This document shows positions 8,794 to 16,646 of a stretch of DNA of 38,151 bases, one piece after another (the first letter of the stretch is position 1; each line of letters opens with the position of its first letter). The DNA comes from Limisphaerales bacterium (GTDB lineage: Bacteria; Verrucomicrobiota; Verrucomicrobiia; Limisphaerales; UBA11358): contig PKZR01000281.1 of assembly GCA_003133815.1 (NCBI GenBank), positions 1-38,151 on the forward strand. The letters are read 5' to 3'. The notes below the pieces were generated by a model. It was not told where the DNA came from. It worked only from the letters and a program-made list of their open reading frames with translations, and made no database searches. Both the position numbers and the translations under genes were made by a program.

Positions 8794-10750
8794 CGACGTG
8801 CTGCGGGCTGTCTGAATCCAAATCGCCCGTCAGGATGAATCCGGCTATTATTTTGTAACGCTCCTGATTCAAATCCGCCTTGGAGGAAATGTGCGTTATG
8901 TCTTCGTCAAATAGCAACCGGGCGGAAACCAGCCTCTGGCAGGCGGCTTGCAAAAACCGTTCGGCCTTCAACGCATGCACAATGTCTCCACTTGAACCGC
9001 CAAAAACCAAGAATGACGGCATGACGGCTGGGCTATCTTGGAATTTGGGAAATTCTGAAGGCTGCATGAGAACCGCTCCCCGCCATAAACCGGGACTATT
9101 GTGCAGGAGCGTTTGTATCATTGCCGCATCCGCCTTTTGGCCGACAATGTAGAGCCGTTGAGGGTCAACATTTGCCTGTTTAAGCATATCGTTGACAATT
9201 GCCTTTGCATCATCGGGCGTTTTTGGATGGACGGAAACGGAAAATATATTGGCATTCGCCAGCAGTTGCGGCCACGCATCGTAGGGATTATCGCCGAGAA
9301 GGTTCAACACGGCGGGATATTTTTTCCCTGCCGTCAAATATGGCGGCGGCAGCAGGGAATAAACCAGTCCACCGCCTTTCTTTCGGGCAATTTCGAGGGG
9401 AACGGGAACGGCCCACTGGCTGACAGCAAGGTGTTCCTTTGGAGGAACCACATTGTCAAGGTTTCCATAATTAATGTCATATTCCCAAATACCCAACGGT
9501 TCGTCTGCCAGCGAGGCAATGGCAAAAATCTTGTCGCCATGTGGAGAGACGCTGTAATTTTGATAACGGCCACCGGCAAAAAGGTTGGTGTGGAATGACA
9601 CGCCCTCGGTGCTCAAACTGACTCCAAGAGAATTTTGTCCACCATAGACAAGGCCGTCACCTTCCGCAATCCAATTTCCGTTGTAGATGCGCTCGAAATT
9701 ATACCGGTCGGTGAATTGGGCGATTCCGCCTGTGGTAGAATTGGTTCTTGGATCAAAACGATAGAGACTGGGATCGGCCCGTTTGCCGGAGATGGTGAGG
9801 CTGAAAAGGAATGACTTGTTTTCCGGGCTGTAATCCAACTGACCGATGGTGGCATTGGTGAGATGCGTCAATTGAGTGACCGAGCAGTTGGCTGTATTTA
9901 TACTTAAGAACCAAATGTTGCTTCCATCGTCGTAAGCCACAGCATGATCGCCCATTGGCACCAAGCTGGATGGAATCACAGTGGAAGCGAACTGTAATTG
10001 AACAAGTCCTTTGCCTCCGTATCGGCCAAGATTGGCATATTCTTTTTCAAAATTGAACAAGTATAGTTTGTGCCGGACGCTTAAAACCAGCGTGTTGGTT
10101 GACAACCATGCACCCTGTTCCAGGGAATCAGGTAAATCAAAAGAATCCAATGCAGTGCCGCTGGAGCCGTCACGAATCAGGATTTGCTGGTTAACTTGTT
10201 TTTTCTTTCCTGTCACGGCAACTGCCAAGTAACGATCGTCTGGCGACCAGCCGATTAATCGCGGCGGAATTTTTGAAGCCGGCACCACCTCAATTTGGTT
10301 TCGTCCAAAAGTGGTCAAATCTGCCAGATAAAGGCCGACACCATTGCCAACATCACGCTCATAAAGCAATGTAGTTTCTCCGTGGTTTGACACTGGGGCA
10401 ACATCAAGAAGGCCTCCCGGAGCAGTGACCTCTTTGGCGATTTGATCTAGGCGACTCGGCAAATTGACTTGCTTAACAGACGCGTAAATGTGGAGGCCTG
10501 TCATCAGCAAAACATATACTGCCAAACCGATGCCCCATGCAATCAACAGCCGAAATATCCTCGCAGTCAATGAGAGCGGAGTTTCTATCTGCGGTTCTGC
10601 CGTTGGTGTTGATGAAATACATCGCAGAGGTGATGGAATCTGCAACACAGTGCCACAGGCCGGGCACGGAAAAGATCGTCCCAGATAAGACTCATCCACA
10701 GCCAGCTTTTGCTGGCAGGCAGGATTGCTGCAATGGAATTTAATATCCAT
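8774..10750 (-). CDS. Zinc-ribbon, TolB-like propeller, degenerate S9-peptidase-like protein
   Basis: A 658-residue protein. It starts with a zinc ribbon (C7, C12, C29, C32: CSNPAC...CPAC), then a TM helix at about 65-90 (LLIAWGIGLAVYVLLMTGL). A TolB/WD40-like propeller follows (DDRYLAVAVTG, SPENKSFLF, SPHGDKIFAIA). The C-terminal domain is alpha/beta-hydrolase-like, matching the end of S9 prolyl oligopeptidases (KYPAVLNLLGD, DPQRLYIVGQ). The nucleophile elbow, normally GxSxG, reads G-Q-K-A-D at residues 537-541, so the catalytic serine is absent and peptidase activity is unlikely. The zinc ribbon would be cytoplasmic and the propeller outside. It is 10 bp from the upstream pseudopilin gene, so probably in the same operon. 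Role unknown, perhaps binding or scaffolding. Confidence 0.75.
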   Translation of the reverse strand: MDIKFHCSNPACQQKLAVDESYLGRSFPCPACGTVLQIPSPLRCISSTPTAEPQIETPLSLTARIFRLLIAWGIGLAVYVLLMTGLHIYASVKQVNLPSRLDQIAKEVTAPGGLLDVAPVSNHGETTLLYERDVGNGVGLYLADLTTFGRNQIEVVPASKIPPRLIGWSPDDRYLAVAVTGKKKQVNQQILIRDGSSGTALDSFDLPDSLEQGAWLSTNTLVLSVRHKLYLFNFEKEYANLGRYGGKGLVQLQFASTVIPSSLVPMGDHAVAYDDGSNIWFLSINTANCSVTQLTHLTNATIGQLDYSPENKSFLFSLTISGKRADPSLYRFDPRTNSTTGGIAQFTDRYNFERIYNGNWIAEGDGLVYGGQNSLGVSLSTEGVSFHTNLFAGGRYQNYSVSPHGDKIFAIASLADEPLGIWEYDINYGNLDNVVPPKEHLAVSQWAVPVPLEIARKKGGGLVYSLLPPPYLTAGKKYPAVLNLLGDNPYDAWPQLLANANIFSVSVHPKTPDDAKAIVNDMLKQANVDPQRLYIVGQKADAAMIQTLLHNSPGLWRGAVLMQPSEFPKFQDSPAVMPSFLVFGGSSGDIVHALKAERFLQAACQRLVSARLLFDEDITHISSKADLNQERYKIIAGFILTGDLDSDSPQHVAIKSKK

Positions 10751-10760
10751 GGAATTTTAA

Positions 10761-11489
10761 TTAACGCCCATCAGGGCTGTCAGGATAACACCACAGATTG
10801 TTCTTGTTGGGATCAGTCACCTCAAAATACCAAGTGTCAAACCGGATAAAACTGACATCCCCGCCAAAGGCCGCGCGGATGGCTCCCTGCAAGTGGCGGG
10901 TGCTGACGCCTTCCTTGGGAAAGTTCGCCCCGTCGTTAAAGTAATGCGGAAATCTTTCGTCCGTCTCCCAAAAGGCGATGTCTGCTGGAAGCATACTGCC
11001 TAATTTCACAGGAGGAAAATTGGTTCGGGCATAGCCAACCACCGCCCCATTCATGGCATAACTTGAAATTTTCTGGTCGCGCTTGGCGAACAAGGGCGTG
11101 TTGGTGATGTCCATCGGACACATATACATCTTCGGGCTGCGTAGGGTGTCCCAAAATAGCCCCGTCTCAACTTTGAATCGCGCGGAGCCGGTCACGGACG
11201 TGTCCAAGGTGTAAAGCCATCCGGGGCGGTTCGTGGCATCCCCCGAATACCAGTTGGGCCACGGCAAAGTGTCGCCGTTATCTGCGGCGAAAATATTCAT
11301 GGCAATCGCCTGCTGCTTCAGGTTATTGATGTCAATGGTCTGGATGGCCTTGTTTTTTGACTTGCTCAATGCAGGCAACAGCATCGCCGCCAAAATGCCG
11401 ATGATGGCGATCACCACCAGAAGTTCGATTAACGTAAAGGCACTCTGTCGCCAGTCTTGCTCGCCTTTTTGAAAACTGGGTCGAAACAT
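10761..11489 (-). CDS. Prepilin-type N-terminal methylation domain protein (pseudopilin-like)
   Basis: A 242-residue protein with a class III leader: a short basic segment, then AFTLIELLVVIAIIGILAAM followed by LLPALSKSKNKA. This is the type IV pilin/type II pseudopilin signal, with the conserved Glu five residues after the cleavage site. The C-terminal globular part (GAIRAAFGGDVSFIRFDTWYFEV) resembles the large family of verrucomicrobial and planctomycetal prepilin-like proteins. These are predicted to be cleaved and methylated by a prepilin peptidase encoded elsewhere. It is flanked at 7 bp and 10 bp by genes on the same strand, consistent with one operon. Its specific substrate or role in secretion is unknown. 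Confidence 0.88.
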   Translation of the reverse strand: MFRPSFQKGEQDWRQSAFTLIELLVVIAIIGILAAMLLPALSKSKNKAIQTIDINNLKQQAIAMNIFAADNGDTLPWPNWYSGDATNRPGWLYTLDTSVTGSARFKVETGLFWDTLRSPKMYMCPMDITNTPLFAKRDQKISSYAMNGAVVGYARTNFPPVKLGSMLPADIAFWETDERFPHYFNDGANFPKEGVSTRHLQGAIRAAFGGDVSFIRFDTWYFEVTDPNKNNLWCYPDSPDGR

Positions 11490-11496
11490 AATCAGT

Positions 11497-11940
11497 TCAA
11501 GTCGTTTTCCGCTTGCGAATCCATTGATATATCAAAAACCCACCACTCCCGACCAATAGCCAGCCCAATAATACCCATGCGATGCGATCCAAGGCCAGCG
11601 GTGAGATGGGAAACCGATCATTCAAATTACCGAGGCAGTGGCACAGACTCGGCAGACCCGCCCACCACAATCCCAAACGGTAAATCAGGTAAATGCTGGC
11701 AAGCCATACGATGCACGCTGTTTTTGTCCCGCGCTCACTCCCCACGCATAAAAAAATTGATAGGCCAAGTTCCATCGCGCCCGCCAACACGAAGACGTGG
11801 CGGTTGGAAAATGGCAGCAACGGATCGAGCCAGTTCAAAATAGGCGCATTGCCTGCGGCACTGAACAATTTAATCACGGCCGTGATAAACAGAATCACGG
11901 CCGTTGAATAAATGTAGCCATCTTGGATTCGCTTGATCAT
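11497..11940 (-). CDS. MauE/DoxX-like four-helix membrane protein
   Basis: A 147-residue protein with four predicted TM helices (about residues 8-28, 45-65, 72-93 and 113-137). The size and topology are those of MauE/DoxX-type proteins. A CHC motif (SLCHCLG) lies in the loop between helices 3 and 4, and GAMELGLS in helix 2. MauE-like proteins are linked to disulfide formation or maturation of secreted proteins. Pairing with Cys-rich secreted products in this array would fit, but that is inference. Its ATG overlaps the stop of the upstream pseudopilin gene by 4 bp, indicating translational coupling. Confidence 0.7.
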   Translation of the reverse strand: MIKRIQDGYIYSTAVILFITAVIKLFSAAGNAPILNWLDPLLPFSNRHVFVLAGAMELGLSIFLCVGSERGTKTACIVWLASIYLIYRLGLWWAGLPSLCHCLGNLNDRFPISPLALDRIAWVLLGWLLVGSGGFLIYQWIRKRKTT

Positions 11941-12770
11941 GGAGAAAGGTTTTCGGCTTTGTCATGCCTGATTGTCCAGATGTTTTGAAACTTTTTGTCA
12001 GAATCATCATAAACGGGGTCGCTTTCCCCTAATGATTCCAATGGGGAGAGCAATCCCACATGGCCATCCACCATCAGATAATTAAATTTACCGCCGTGGT
12101 ATCGCCACATTTTTATGGCTCTCGTGTCCAGTTGCGTGGCTGGATTGTCAATTGTGGCATCCGAATAACTAAATTCAAGGTTGTCGGCTTGAGCTTGTTC
12201 CGTCAGAAGCGCCGTCGCATCCGGGGAGGGAATCATGTCCACGGTGATTGCAGGAAGGGCATTGGTTTTCCCATTTGTTTTTGAATTCAAAGCGGACAGG
12301 GAGGCATATTCTCTTCCTCGCGGCGCCCACCAGAGTCCAACCCCGGTTGCATTGTCAGAAGCGGGAGGCCAATCCCGTTTGTCCATACCGTGCTTGGGCA
12401 TGGAATAAGTGCGGCGAAGGTCGCTCCCTTTCGCCGGGATCGTGTCCGCAGGACAAAGGAGCAAATGATTTTGACCCGAACCAGACGACGCATAGGAATA
12501 AATCAGCCTGTCCCAAGAAACAAACGTTGACTGGCTATATTCAACGAACGCGAATGGCAGACGTTCTTCATTGTTTTTTTCATATAGCGACATGGCCACG
12601 CCCAACTGTTTCAAGTTCGCCATGCACGCCGTTTCCCTTGATCTCTGACGAAGCCCATAAACGGCAGCCAACGCCAATATTGCCAGGACTGCCAGTGTCG
12701 CAATCACAACCAGCAATTCAACGCGGTTGAATGCGGCGGCGAACTTCCTGCTGCTGAATGCGTTGCACAT
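11937..12770 (-). CDS. Prepilin-like protein (divergent leader)
   Basis: A 277-residue protein with an N-terminal pilin-like helix, FNRVELLVVIATLAVLAILALAA. It keeps the Glu of the type III leader but has FNRVELL instead of FTLIELL. Next comes the TACMANLKQLGVAMSLYEKNN segment, and a C-terminal YHGGKFNYLMVDGHVGLL motif. That H-x-G...DGH motif is typical of DUF1559-like and related verrucomicrobial pseudopilins. It is the first gene of the minus-strand array, with 111 bp of non-coding DNA upstream before the RuvC-like gene ends. A promoter must lie there, but I see no convincing box. Confidence 0.85.
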   Translation of the reverse strand: MCNAFSSRKFAAAFNRVELLVVIATLAVLAILALAAVYGLRQRSRETACMANLKQLGVAMSLYEKNNEERLPFAFVEYSQSTFVSWDRLIYSYASSGSGQNHLLLCPADTIPAKGSDLRRTYSMPKHGMDKRDWPPASDNATGVGLWWAPRGREYASLSALNSKTNGKTNALPAITVDMIPSPDATALLTEQAQADNLEFSYSDATIDNPATQLDTRAIKMWRYHGGKFNYLMVDGHVGLLSPLESLGESDPVYDDSDKKFQNIWTIRHDKAENLSP

Positions 12771-12881
12771 AACTCAAATGCGGAACGGAACGTATGGCTG
12801 GATTTTGATTCTGACAGGAAAAATATCAACTAAATTTTGCATTTGCTTTGCATGAATTTCAAAACTTTTAGTCCGTTCGCT

Positions 12882-13379
12882 TTACCTGCTCAGCCGAAAC
12901 GCCAAAGCCAGCGTCACCGCATCAAAGATGTCCATCTGATAATACTCACTCACCCACGGTTTGCGTTTCGGCGGCAAGCGTGAAGCCAGTTCGTCTGGAA
13001 ATCTTTTCGCAACGATTTCAGCCAGTGCGTGTTTTGTCCCCTGACCATTGGCGAAATAGATTCGTTGCAATTGCTCATGTGAAAACAGCTTCACGCTGAC
13101 CTTGCGGGTTTTAGCCATCGCAATGATTTTCCGGCTCAACGTCTTTAAGCGCCGAGAATGCCGGGAATCTTCAATATCTTGCAGCACCAGCACCCCCGGC
13201 TCATATTGAGCGATCAGTTCTTCCACCCGATTGAGTGATTGAGCGTTCTTGTTTCCTTCCACATTCCTGACGCCCCAATCAACGAGCGTGTCCTGCCCTT
13301 CAAGAACGGCAAAACCGAAACCTCTGTATGACGGAGCAACGGCTAAAATGCGAAATTCTTTTGGATTTATTATGTTCAT
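12882..13379 (-). CDS. RuvC-like RNase H-fold protein, first catalytic Asp replaced
   Basis: A 165-residue protein with the size and motif order of RuvC-type Holliday junction resolvases. Strand 1 is ILAVAPSYRGFGFAVLEG, followed by VLVLQDIED and a C-terminal MDIFDAVTLALAF (D150, D153). In canonical RuvC the first strand carries a catalytic Asp (GIDPG); here the position is Ala15. The middle acid is also not canonical (QD rather than EE). It may be inactive, a structure-binding protein, or use a rearranged site. It starts 2 bp after the HTH gene 13382-13705, so the pair is one operon. An anti-terminase or plasmid-style role is possible, but nothing in sequence decides. Confidence 0.6.
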   Translation of the reverse strand: MNIINPKEFRILAVAPSYRGFGFAVLEGQDTLVDWGVRNVEGNKNAQSLNRVEELIAQYEPGVLVLQDIEDSRHSRRLKTLSRKIIAMAKTRKVSVKLFSHEQLQRIYFANGQGTKHALAEIVAKRFPDELASRLPPKRKPWVSEYYQMDIFDAVTLALAFRLSR

Positions 13380-13381
13380 GG

Positions 13382-13705
13382 TCAGTTAAGAGATTTATTG
13401 GCAATATTGAGAAGCATCTGGCGTTTTGGATTCCCTTGACCCGTTCTTTCGGCAAGTGTCTTGGCGCGCGCCATGACTTCCTGTTCGACCTTTTGATACA
13501 GACCGCCAAACAGTTCACTGGTCGACCGTTGATAAATCACTTCAAATGCCAAGGCGGTTTCAAGGCTCGGTTTGCTGGCAAAATGTTCGTATCGGGACAC
13601 CTTGCTCCCGCTTTGTGTTCCCAATAGAAAAGCCACTTCGTCTTGGGACAAAGACAGGCGTTTTCGATTGGACACCAGATAATTTTGAAGTTGAGACGAA
13701 GTCAT
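13382..13705 (-). CDS. XRE-family helix-turn-helix protein
   Basis: A 107-residue protein whose N-terminal half is a Cro/C1-type HTH: NYLVSNRKRLSLSQDEVAFLLG, then SGSKVSRYEHFASKPSLETALAFEVIY (about residues 8-62). The C-terminal tail is charged (KVEQEVMARAKTLAER) and may dimerise. It is the first gene of a two-gene unit with the RuvC-like gene and may regulate the divergent region upstream, which holds a hairpin and palindrome. DNA target unknown. Confidence 0.8.
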   Translation of the reverse strand: MTSSQLQNYLVSNRKRLSLSQDEVAFLLGTQSGSKVSRYEHFASKPSLETALAFEVIYQRSTSELFGGLYQKVEQEVMARAKTLAERTGQGNPKRQMLLNIANKSLN

Positions 13706-13785
13706 GTGGGTTTGAAGCGCACGAACTCAATCGCGAGTTCAGGCTCACAGTATCGAATTGCAGAAATTACCAAAGACGTGAACCT

Positions 13786-13801
13786 TTGCCGGAAGCGGCA
13801 A
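13786..13801. repeat. REP-like palindrome, copy 1
   Basis: The 16-base near-palindrome TTGCCGGAAGCGGCAA folds into a 6 bp stem with a GAAG loop. Two relatives occur at 16574-16589 and 32911-32926, giving the consensus TTGCCGGARSCGGCAA. All three are in non-coding or weakly coding DNA. Confidence 0.65.
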
Positions 13802-13807
13802 GTTTTA

Positions 13808-13838
13808 CAAAAAGCCACCGGGCATTAAAGCTCGGTGG
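13808..13838 (-). terminator. Possible intrinsic terminator or attenuator before the HTH gene
   Basis: Read on the minus strand, CCACCGAGC pairs with GCCCGGTGG (one G-T pair) around a TTTAAT loop, and the stem is followed by CTTTTT. It lies about 100 bp upstream of the HTH start. It could therefore end transcripts coming from the right or act as an attenuator in the HTH leader. The short T-run makes it moderate. Confidence 0.45.
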
Positions 13839-13898
13839 TGGGAGTAAATATAAAATCACACTATTTCCATTCTGTCAATACTACCACGCATTTTGGCA

Positions 13899-13926
13899 TT
13901 GAACTTCCATTGTTTAGCCCTATATT
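13899..13926 (+). promoter_or_regulatory. Sigma70-like promoter for the Lys/Ala-rich gene
   Basis: TTGAAC (13899-13904) and TATATT (13921-13926) are separated by 16 bp. Transcription would start near 13932-13934, only about 2-4 bases before the ATG at 13936. No Shine-Dalgarno is visible, so the mRNA may be leaderless. Confidence 0.5.
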
Positions 13927-13935
13927 CAACCCACT

Positions 13936-14271
13936 ATGAGTAACCTATTATCATTAACAACGACACAACTACGCCGCGCGGCTGACCTTAAAGAGAAGAT
14001 CGAGGCATTGAACAAGGAACTGGCTTTGATTCTCGGTGCTTCGACACCGGCACCTGCCAAAACACCGAAAAAAGGTAAAATGAGTGCAGCCGGACGAGCC
14101 AAGGTTGCAGCGGCTCAAAAAGCACGGTGGGCGAAGATTAAAGCGGCAAAGCCTGTTGCCAAGGCACCGGCCAAAAAGCGCACGATGAGCGCAGCGGCCA
14201 AAGCCAAACTTTCGGCAGCAGCGAAGGCTCGCTGGGCCAAAGTCAAAGCTACTGGAAAGAAAAAGCTGTAA
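13936..14271 (+). CDS. Lys/Ala-rich protein with ARWAKxKA repeats
   Basis: A 111-residue, strongly basic protein. The first ~35 residues form a probable coiled coil (LRRAADLKEKIEALNKELALIL). A low-complexity tail follows with two copies of a (K/R)MSAAxxAK(V/L)xAAxKARWAK(I/V)KA module, joined by PAKAPAKK linkers. The composition resembles bacterial histone H1-like proteins. I recall similar ORFs being frequent in Verrucomicrobia, often with N-terminal DUF-like helices. Nucleic acid binding is plausible from charge but not shown. It is a single-gene unit with its own promoter and a strong terminator. Confidence 0.75.
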   Translation: MSNLLSLTTTQLRRAADLKEKIEALNKELALILGASTPAPAKTPKKGKMSAAGRAKVAAAQKARWAKIKAAKPVAKAPAKKRTMSAAAKAKLSAAAKARWAKVKATGKKKL

Positions 14272-14291
14272 TCGTTTTCGATTCGGATTAG

Positions 14292-14331
14292 AAATGCAGT
14301 CCTGCTTTTGGCGGGACTGCATTTTTATTTT
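14292..14331 (+). terminator. Rho-independent terminator after the Lys/Ala-rich gene
   Basis: AAATGCAGTCCTGC (14292-14305) pairs with GCGGGACTGCATTT (14311-14324) with one G-T pair and a 5-base loop, followed by a T-rich tail to 14331. It lies 20 bp after the stop codon. The minus-strand reading lacks a good T-run, so it acts on plus-strand transcripts. Confidence 0.9.
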
Positions 14332-14349
14332 AAGTGAATTGCCGAATCA

Positions 14350-16041
14350 CTAATTTTGTATGTGATTAACAGTCAGGAGAGGAATATCAACTTCAAATCG
14401 GAACGGGATAAGTTTAGAGCCATTTTCATTGAACTCATGTCGAGGTATGCCCTGACGATGCCTATCGTTAGTGAGCACATTGACATTTGATTCTGTTGTT
14501 ACTGGAATGAATCCATATACTTGTAATTTATCCCTCGTTCCGACCACGCGCTCTATGACATTGCTAACTATGGCCTTTTTCGCCGTAAAATTCAAATTCT
14601 GAAGGGCTTTGGACGCTTCCCTGGCAAACACCACCACTTCTTTTGCATCGGGCAATGGGGCTGGTTGTTGCTCCAGTTTTTCCTGTTCAGATTTCAGCAT
14701 CTGCGATTCATACAAGACCACTTTCTCCTTGACGGATACCGTGTATTCTTTCAACTGTTCCAGCGTAAAAACCCCACTGCCGTAAGCTTTGTTATATCTG
14801 TCCTCTTGATCCTTGAGCTTGATGATTTCCTTTTTCAAGAATTCTGTGTCCACACCAGACGAAACGACCTTGTTTTGCTGGCTGTTCATCCAACGCTGAA
14901 TTTGATTCTGCATCAGCTCCGGCGAAGTCATCAGTTTGGTTAAGCCATTCCACAAGAGCCGATCGGCAGTCCGGGCATTCACCGCCGCCTCCATGCAGCT
15001 GCGTGGAAGGGGGAAATTAAGCACCCTGTCTAGGCACCGGTAATAAAGATGCTTGCCGTGTTGCGGCCCTTCGCCGGCCCGCTTTCGCCCGCAGGCACAG
15101 TAAATCCTGCCTGTGAGCAGATATTCGTTTATAGTGTTTCTCCTTGAGAGCAGGAAATTTGCCTTGATCTTTTCCTGGACACGGGCAAATACGTTCCTGT
15201 CAATTATCGCAGGCACAGGGATGGTAAACCACTCCGCCTCCGGTTTTATTCTGCGGCTGCTTTTCCTTATTTTTCGGTATTTTTCCTTGCTCGTTGGTTT
15301 TTCGGGGACAACCGCGTAGGAACTTCCCCAATGCGCCTCGCCAATGTATGCCTTGTGTTTCAACAGTGTGCTCAATGTGCTTGTCGCCCATACGCCGCGC
15401 TTGCTTTTTCTTGGCTTAATGCCCAGCTCCTGCAATTTTCTGACAATTCCACGCAGCGTCAGGCCGTCCCGGTCAACCCAATCAAAAATCATCCGCACGA
15501 CACGGGCCTCATCCTCATTGACTTCATAGTATCCGTGAACTCTTTCTTGTTTGAGAATATACCGATACCCATACAGCGGTTCGCTGACTAAAATATGACC
15601 TTCCTTGACCTTGCGCAGTTTGCCCAGGCGAAATCGCTCGCCAATCTTTGCCCTTTCATACTCGGCAAACAATCCCCTGACACCGTATAAGATTTTATCC
15701 TCGCTGTTTTTGGGGGCCGATATGGTCACAAAGACCACTTCAATTCCGGCCTCCCGCAGTTCATCCATGACCAGTTCCTGATATGAGTATCTTCGGGCAA
15801 TTCTGTCGGGATCATAAACCACAACGACTTCCCATATTTTGGCCTTTGCATCCTGACGCAGTTTGTCCAGCGCGGGTCTTGCCAGGACGTCCCCGGTCCA
15901 GCCCTCATCAATATATTTTTCAACCACGTTGAAACTGCTCTTTTGAACAAGATCATTGACCGCCGAGAGCTGGGTCTTAATCGTTTGCTCCTCTTCCTGC
16001 CGGGCGGTCGAAACCCGTGCGTATATGGCTGCTAATTTCAT
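14350..16041 (-). CDS. Large serine recombinase (resolvase/integrase)
   Basis: A 563-residue protein. The N-terminal resolvase domain holds YARVST with the catalytic Ser11, plus the VVYDPDRIARR segment. A recombinase domain follows (GLTLRGIVRKLQELG...GVWATSTLSTLLKHKAYIGEAHWG). A zinc beta-ribbon comes next (YCACGRKRAGEG...YYRCLD...RSC), then a long coiled coil (about residues 375-470). This is the full domain set of large serine recombinases, which integrate and excise phages and mobile elements. It looks intact. Its start overlaps the preceding small gene by 4 bp (16038-16041), forming a three-gene unit with 16282-16527. It probably mobilised the defence-like region to the right, but no att site could be identified. 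Confidence 0.93.
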   Translation of the reverse strand: MKLAAIYARVSTARQEEEQTIKTQLSAVNDLVQKSSFNVVEKYIDEGWTGDVLARPALDKLRQDAKAKIWEVVVVYDPDRIARRYSYQELVMDELREAGIEVVFVTISAPKNSEDKILYGVRGLFAEYERAKIGERFRLGKLRKVKEGHILVSEPLYGYRYILKQERVHGYYEVNEDEARVVRMIFDWVDRDGLTLRGIVRKLQELGIKPRKSKRGVWATSTLSTLLKHKAYIGEAHWGSSYAVVPEKPTSKEKYRKIRKSSRRIKPEAEWFTIPVPAIIDRNVFARVQEKIKANFLLSRRNTINEYLLTGRIYCACGRKRAGEGPQHGKHLYYRCLDRVLNFPLPRSCMEAAVNARTADRLLWNGLTKLMTSPELMQNQIQRWMNSQQNKVVSSGVDTEFLKKEIIKLKDQEDRYNKAYGSGVFTLEQLKEYTVSVKEKVVLYESQMLKSEQEKLEQQPAPLPDAKEVVVFAREASKALQNLNFTAKKAIVSNVIERVVGTRDKLQVYGFIPVTTESNVNVLTNDRHRQGIPRHEFNENGSKLIPFRFEVDIPLLTVNHIQN

Positions 16042-16289
16042 GTGTTGTTTGACTTCCTGATGCTCATTACCTCTTCAAAAAGAATGTCGAAGGCTTTGTT
16101 GACCCGTGTTTCGCCGTCCGCAGAAGTGACCGGCTCGTAAGTTATGAAGGGACGGCGGCGCGATCTGCCACCGCGTAAAAGTTCCTGCCGGCTTCCTTCC
16201 ATCGCCAGCTTTTCCGGCTTGTTTGAACTTTGGCGCGGCTCCCTCATAATATCATTATTTGCGCCGCGTGTTAATTCGTTATCAGGCAT
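16038..16289 (-). CDS. Small basic protein upstream of the recombinase
   Basis: An 83-residue protein with an Arg-rich middle (QELLRGGRSRRRPFITYEPV) and a short helical C-terminus (NKAFDILFEEVMSIRKS). No family recognised. Its ATG overlaps the HicA-like gene by 8 bp and its stop overlaps the recombinase start by 4 bp, so all three are translationally coupled. The C-terminal helix could contact the recombinase or be an accessory factor, but this is only inferred from position. Confidence 0.6.
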   Translation of the reverse strand: MPDNELTRGANNDIMREPRQSSNKPEKLAMEGSRQELLRGGRSRRRPFITYEPVTSADGETRVNKAFDILFEEVMSIRKSNNT

Positions 16290-16527
16290 TTCCCCATTTA
16301 AACCATAAGTCTGGATTGATGCCGGACTGTCGGATCATTTTGTTAAGGGCCTTCGACGAGTAGAACCCTTGAATGAACTTGATCTCGACGAACCTGTCCG
16401 GCTCGCCGTTTTCCAACAGCTTGACCCAGGATTGCGAATGCCCCAATTCCTCATAAAAATCAAAGCCCATTTCACCGAGATATTTTGTGACGTCCCGATA
16501 CGTCCAATTAGATACTATTTTTGCCAT
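16282..16527 (-). CDS. HicA-like (YcfA fold) small protein
   Basis: I use the ATG at 16527; a GTG two codons upstream (16533) is also in frame. About 81 residues: YRDVTKYLGEMGFDFYEELGHSQSWVKL, then FVEIKFIQGFYSSKALNKMIRQSGIN. This follows the HicA pattern: an N-terminal helix, G-F, a His-containing strand, a strand rich in V/E, then (K)x(L)xxxxRQxGI. HicA toxins are mRNA interferases with a catalytic His; here a His sits in ELGHSQSW. No HicB antitoxin follows; the next gene is the 83-residue basic protein. The family resemblance is moderate. Confidence 0.5.
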   Translation of the reverse strand: MAKIVSNWTYRDVTKYLGEMGFDFYEELGHSQSWVKLLENGEPDRFVEIKFIQGFYSSKALNKMIRQSGINPDLWFKWGNA

Positions 16528-16573
16528 GCGCACAGAATAGGGCGCAGGAGGTTGATGAGGTAGACGCCAAGAC

Positions 16574-16589
16574 TTGCCGGAGGCGGCAA
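16574..16589. repeat. REP-like palindrome, copy 2
   Basis: TTGCCGGAGGCGGCAA, matching copies at 13786 and 32911. It lies in the divergent region between the HicA-like gene and the small zinc-ribbon gene. Confidence 0.6.
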
Positions 16590-16646
16590 CCCGGCGACGG
16601 CATTCGGAAGTTGCGGGCGGCGGTTGGAATCCTTATGTTCCTGCGC

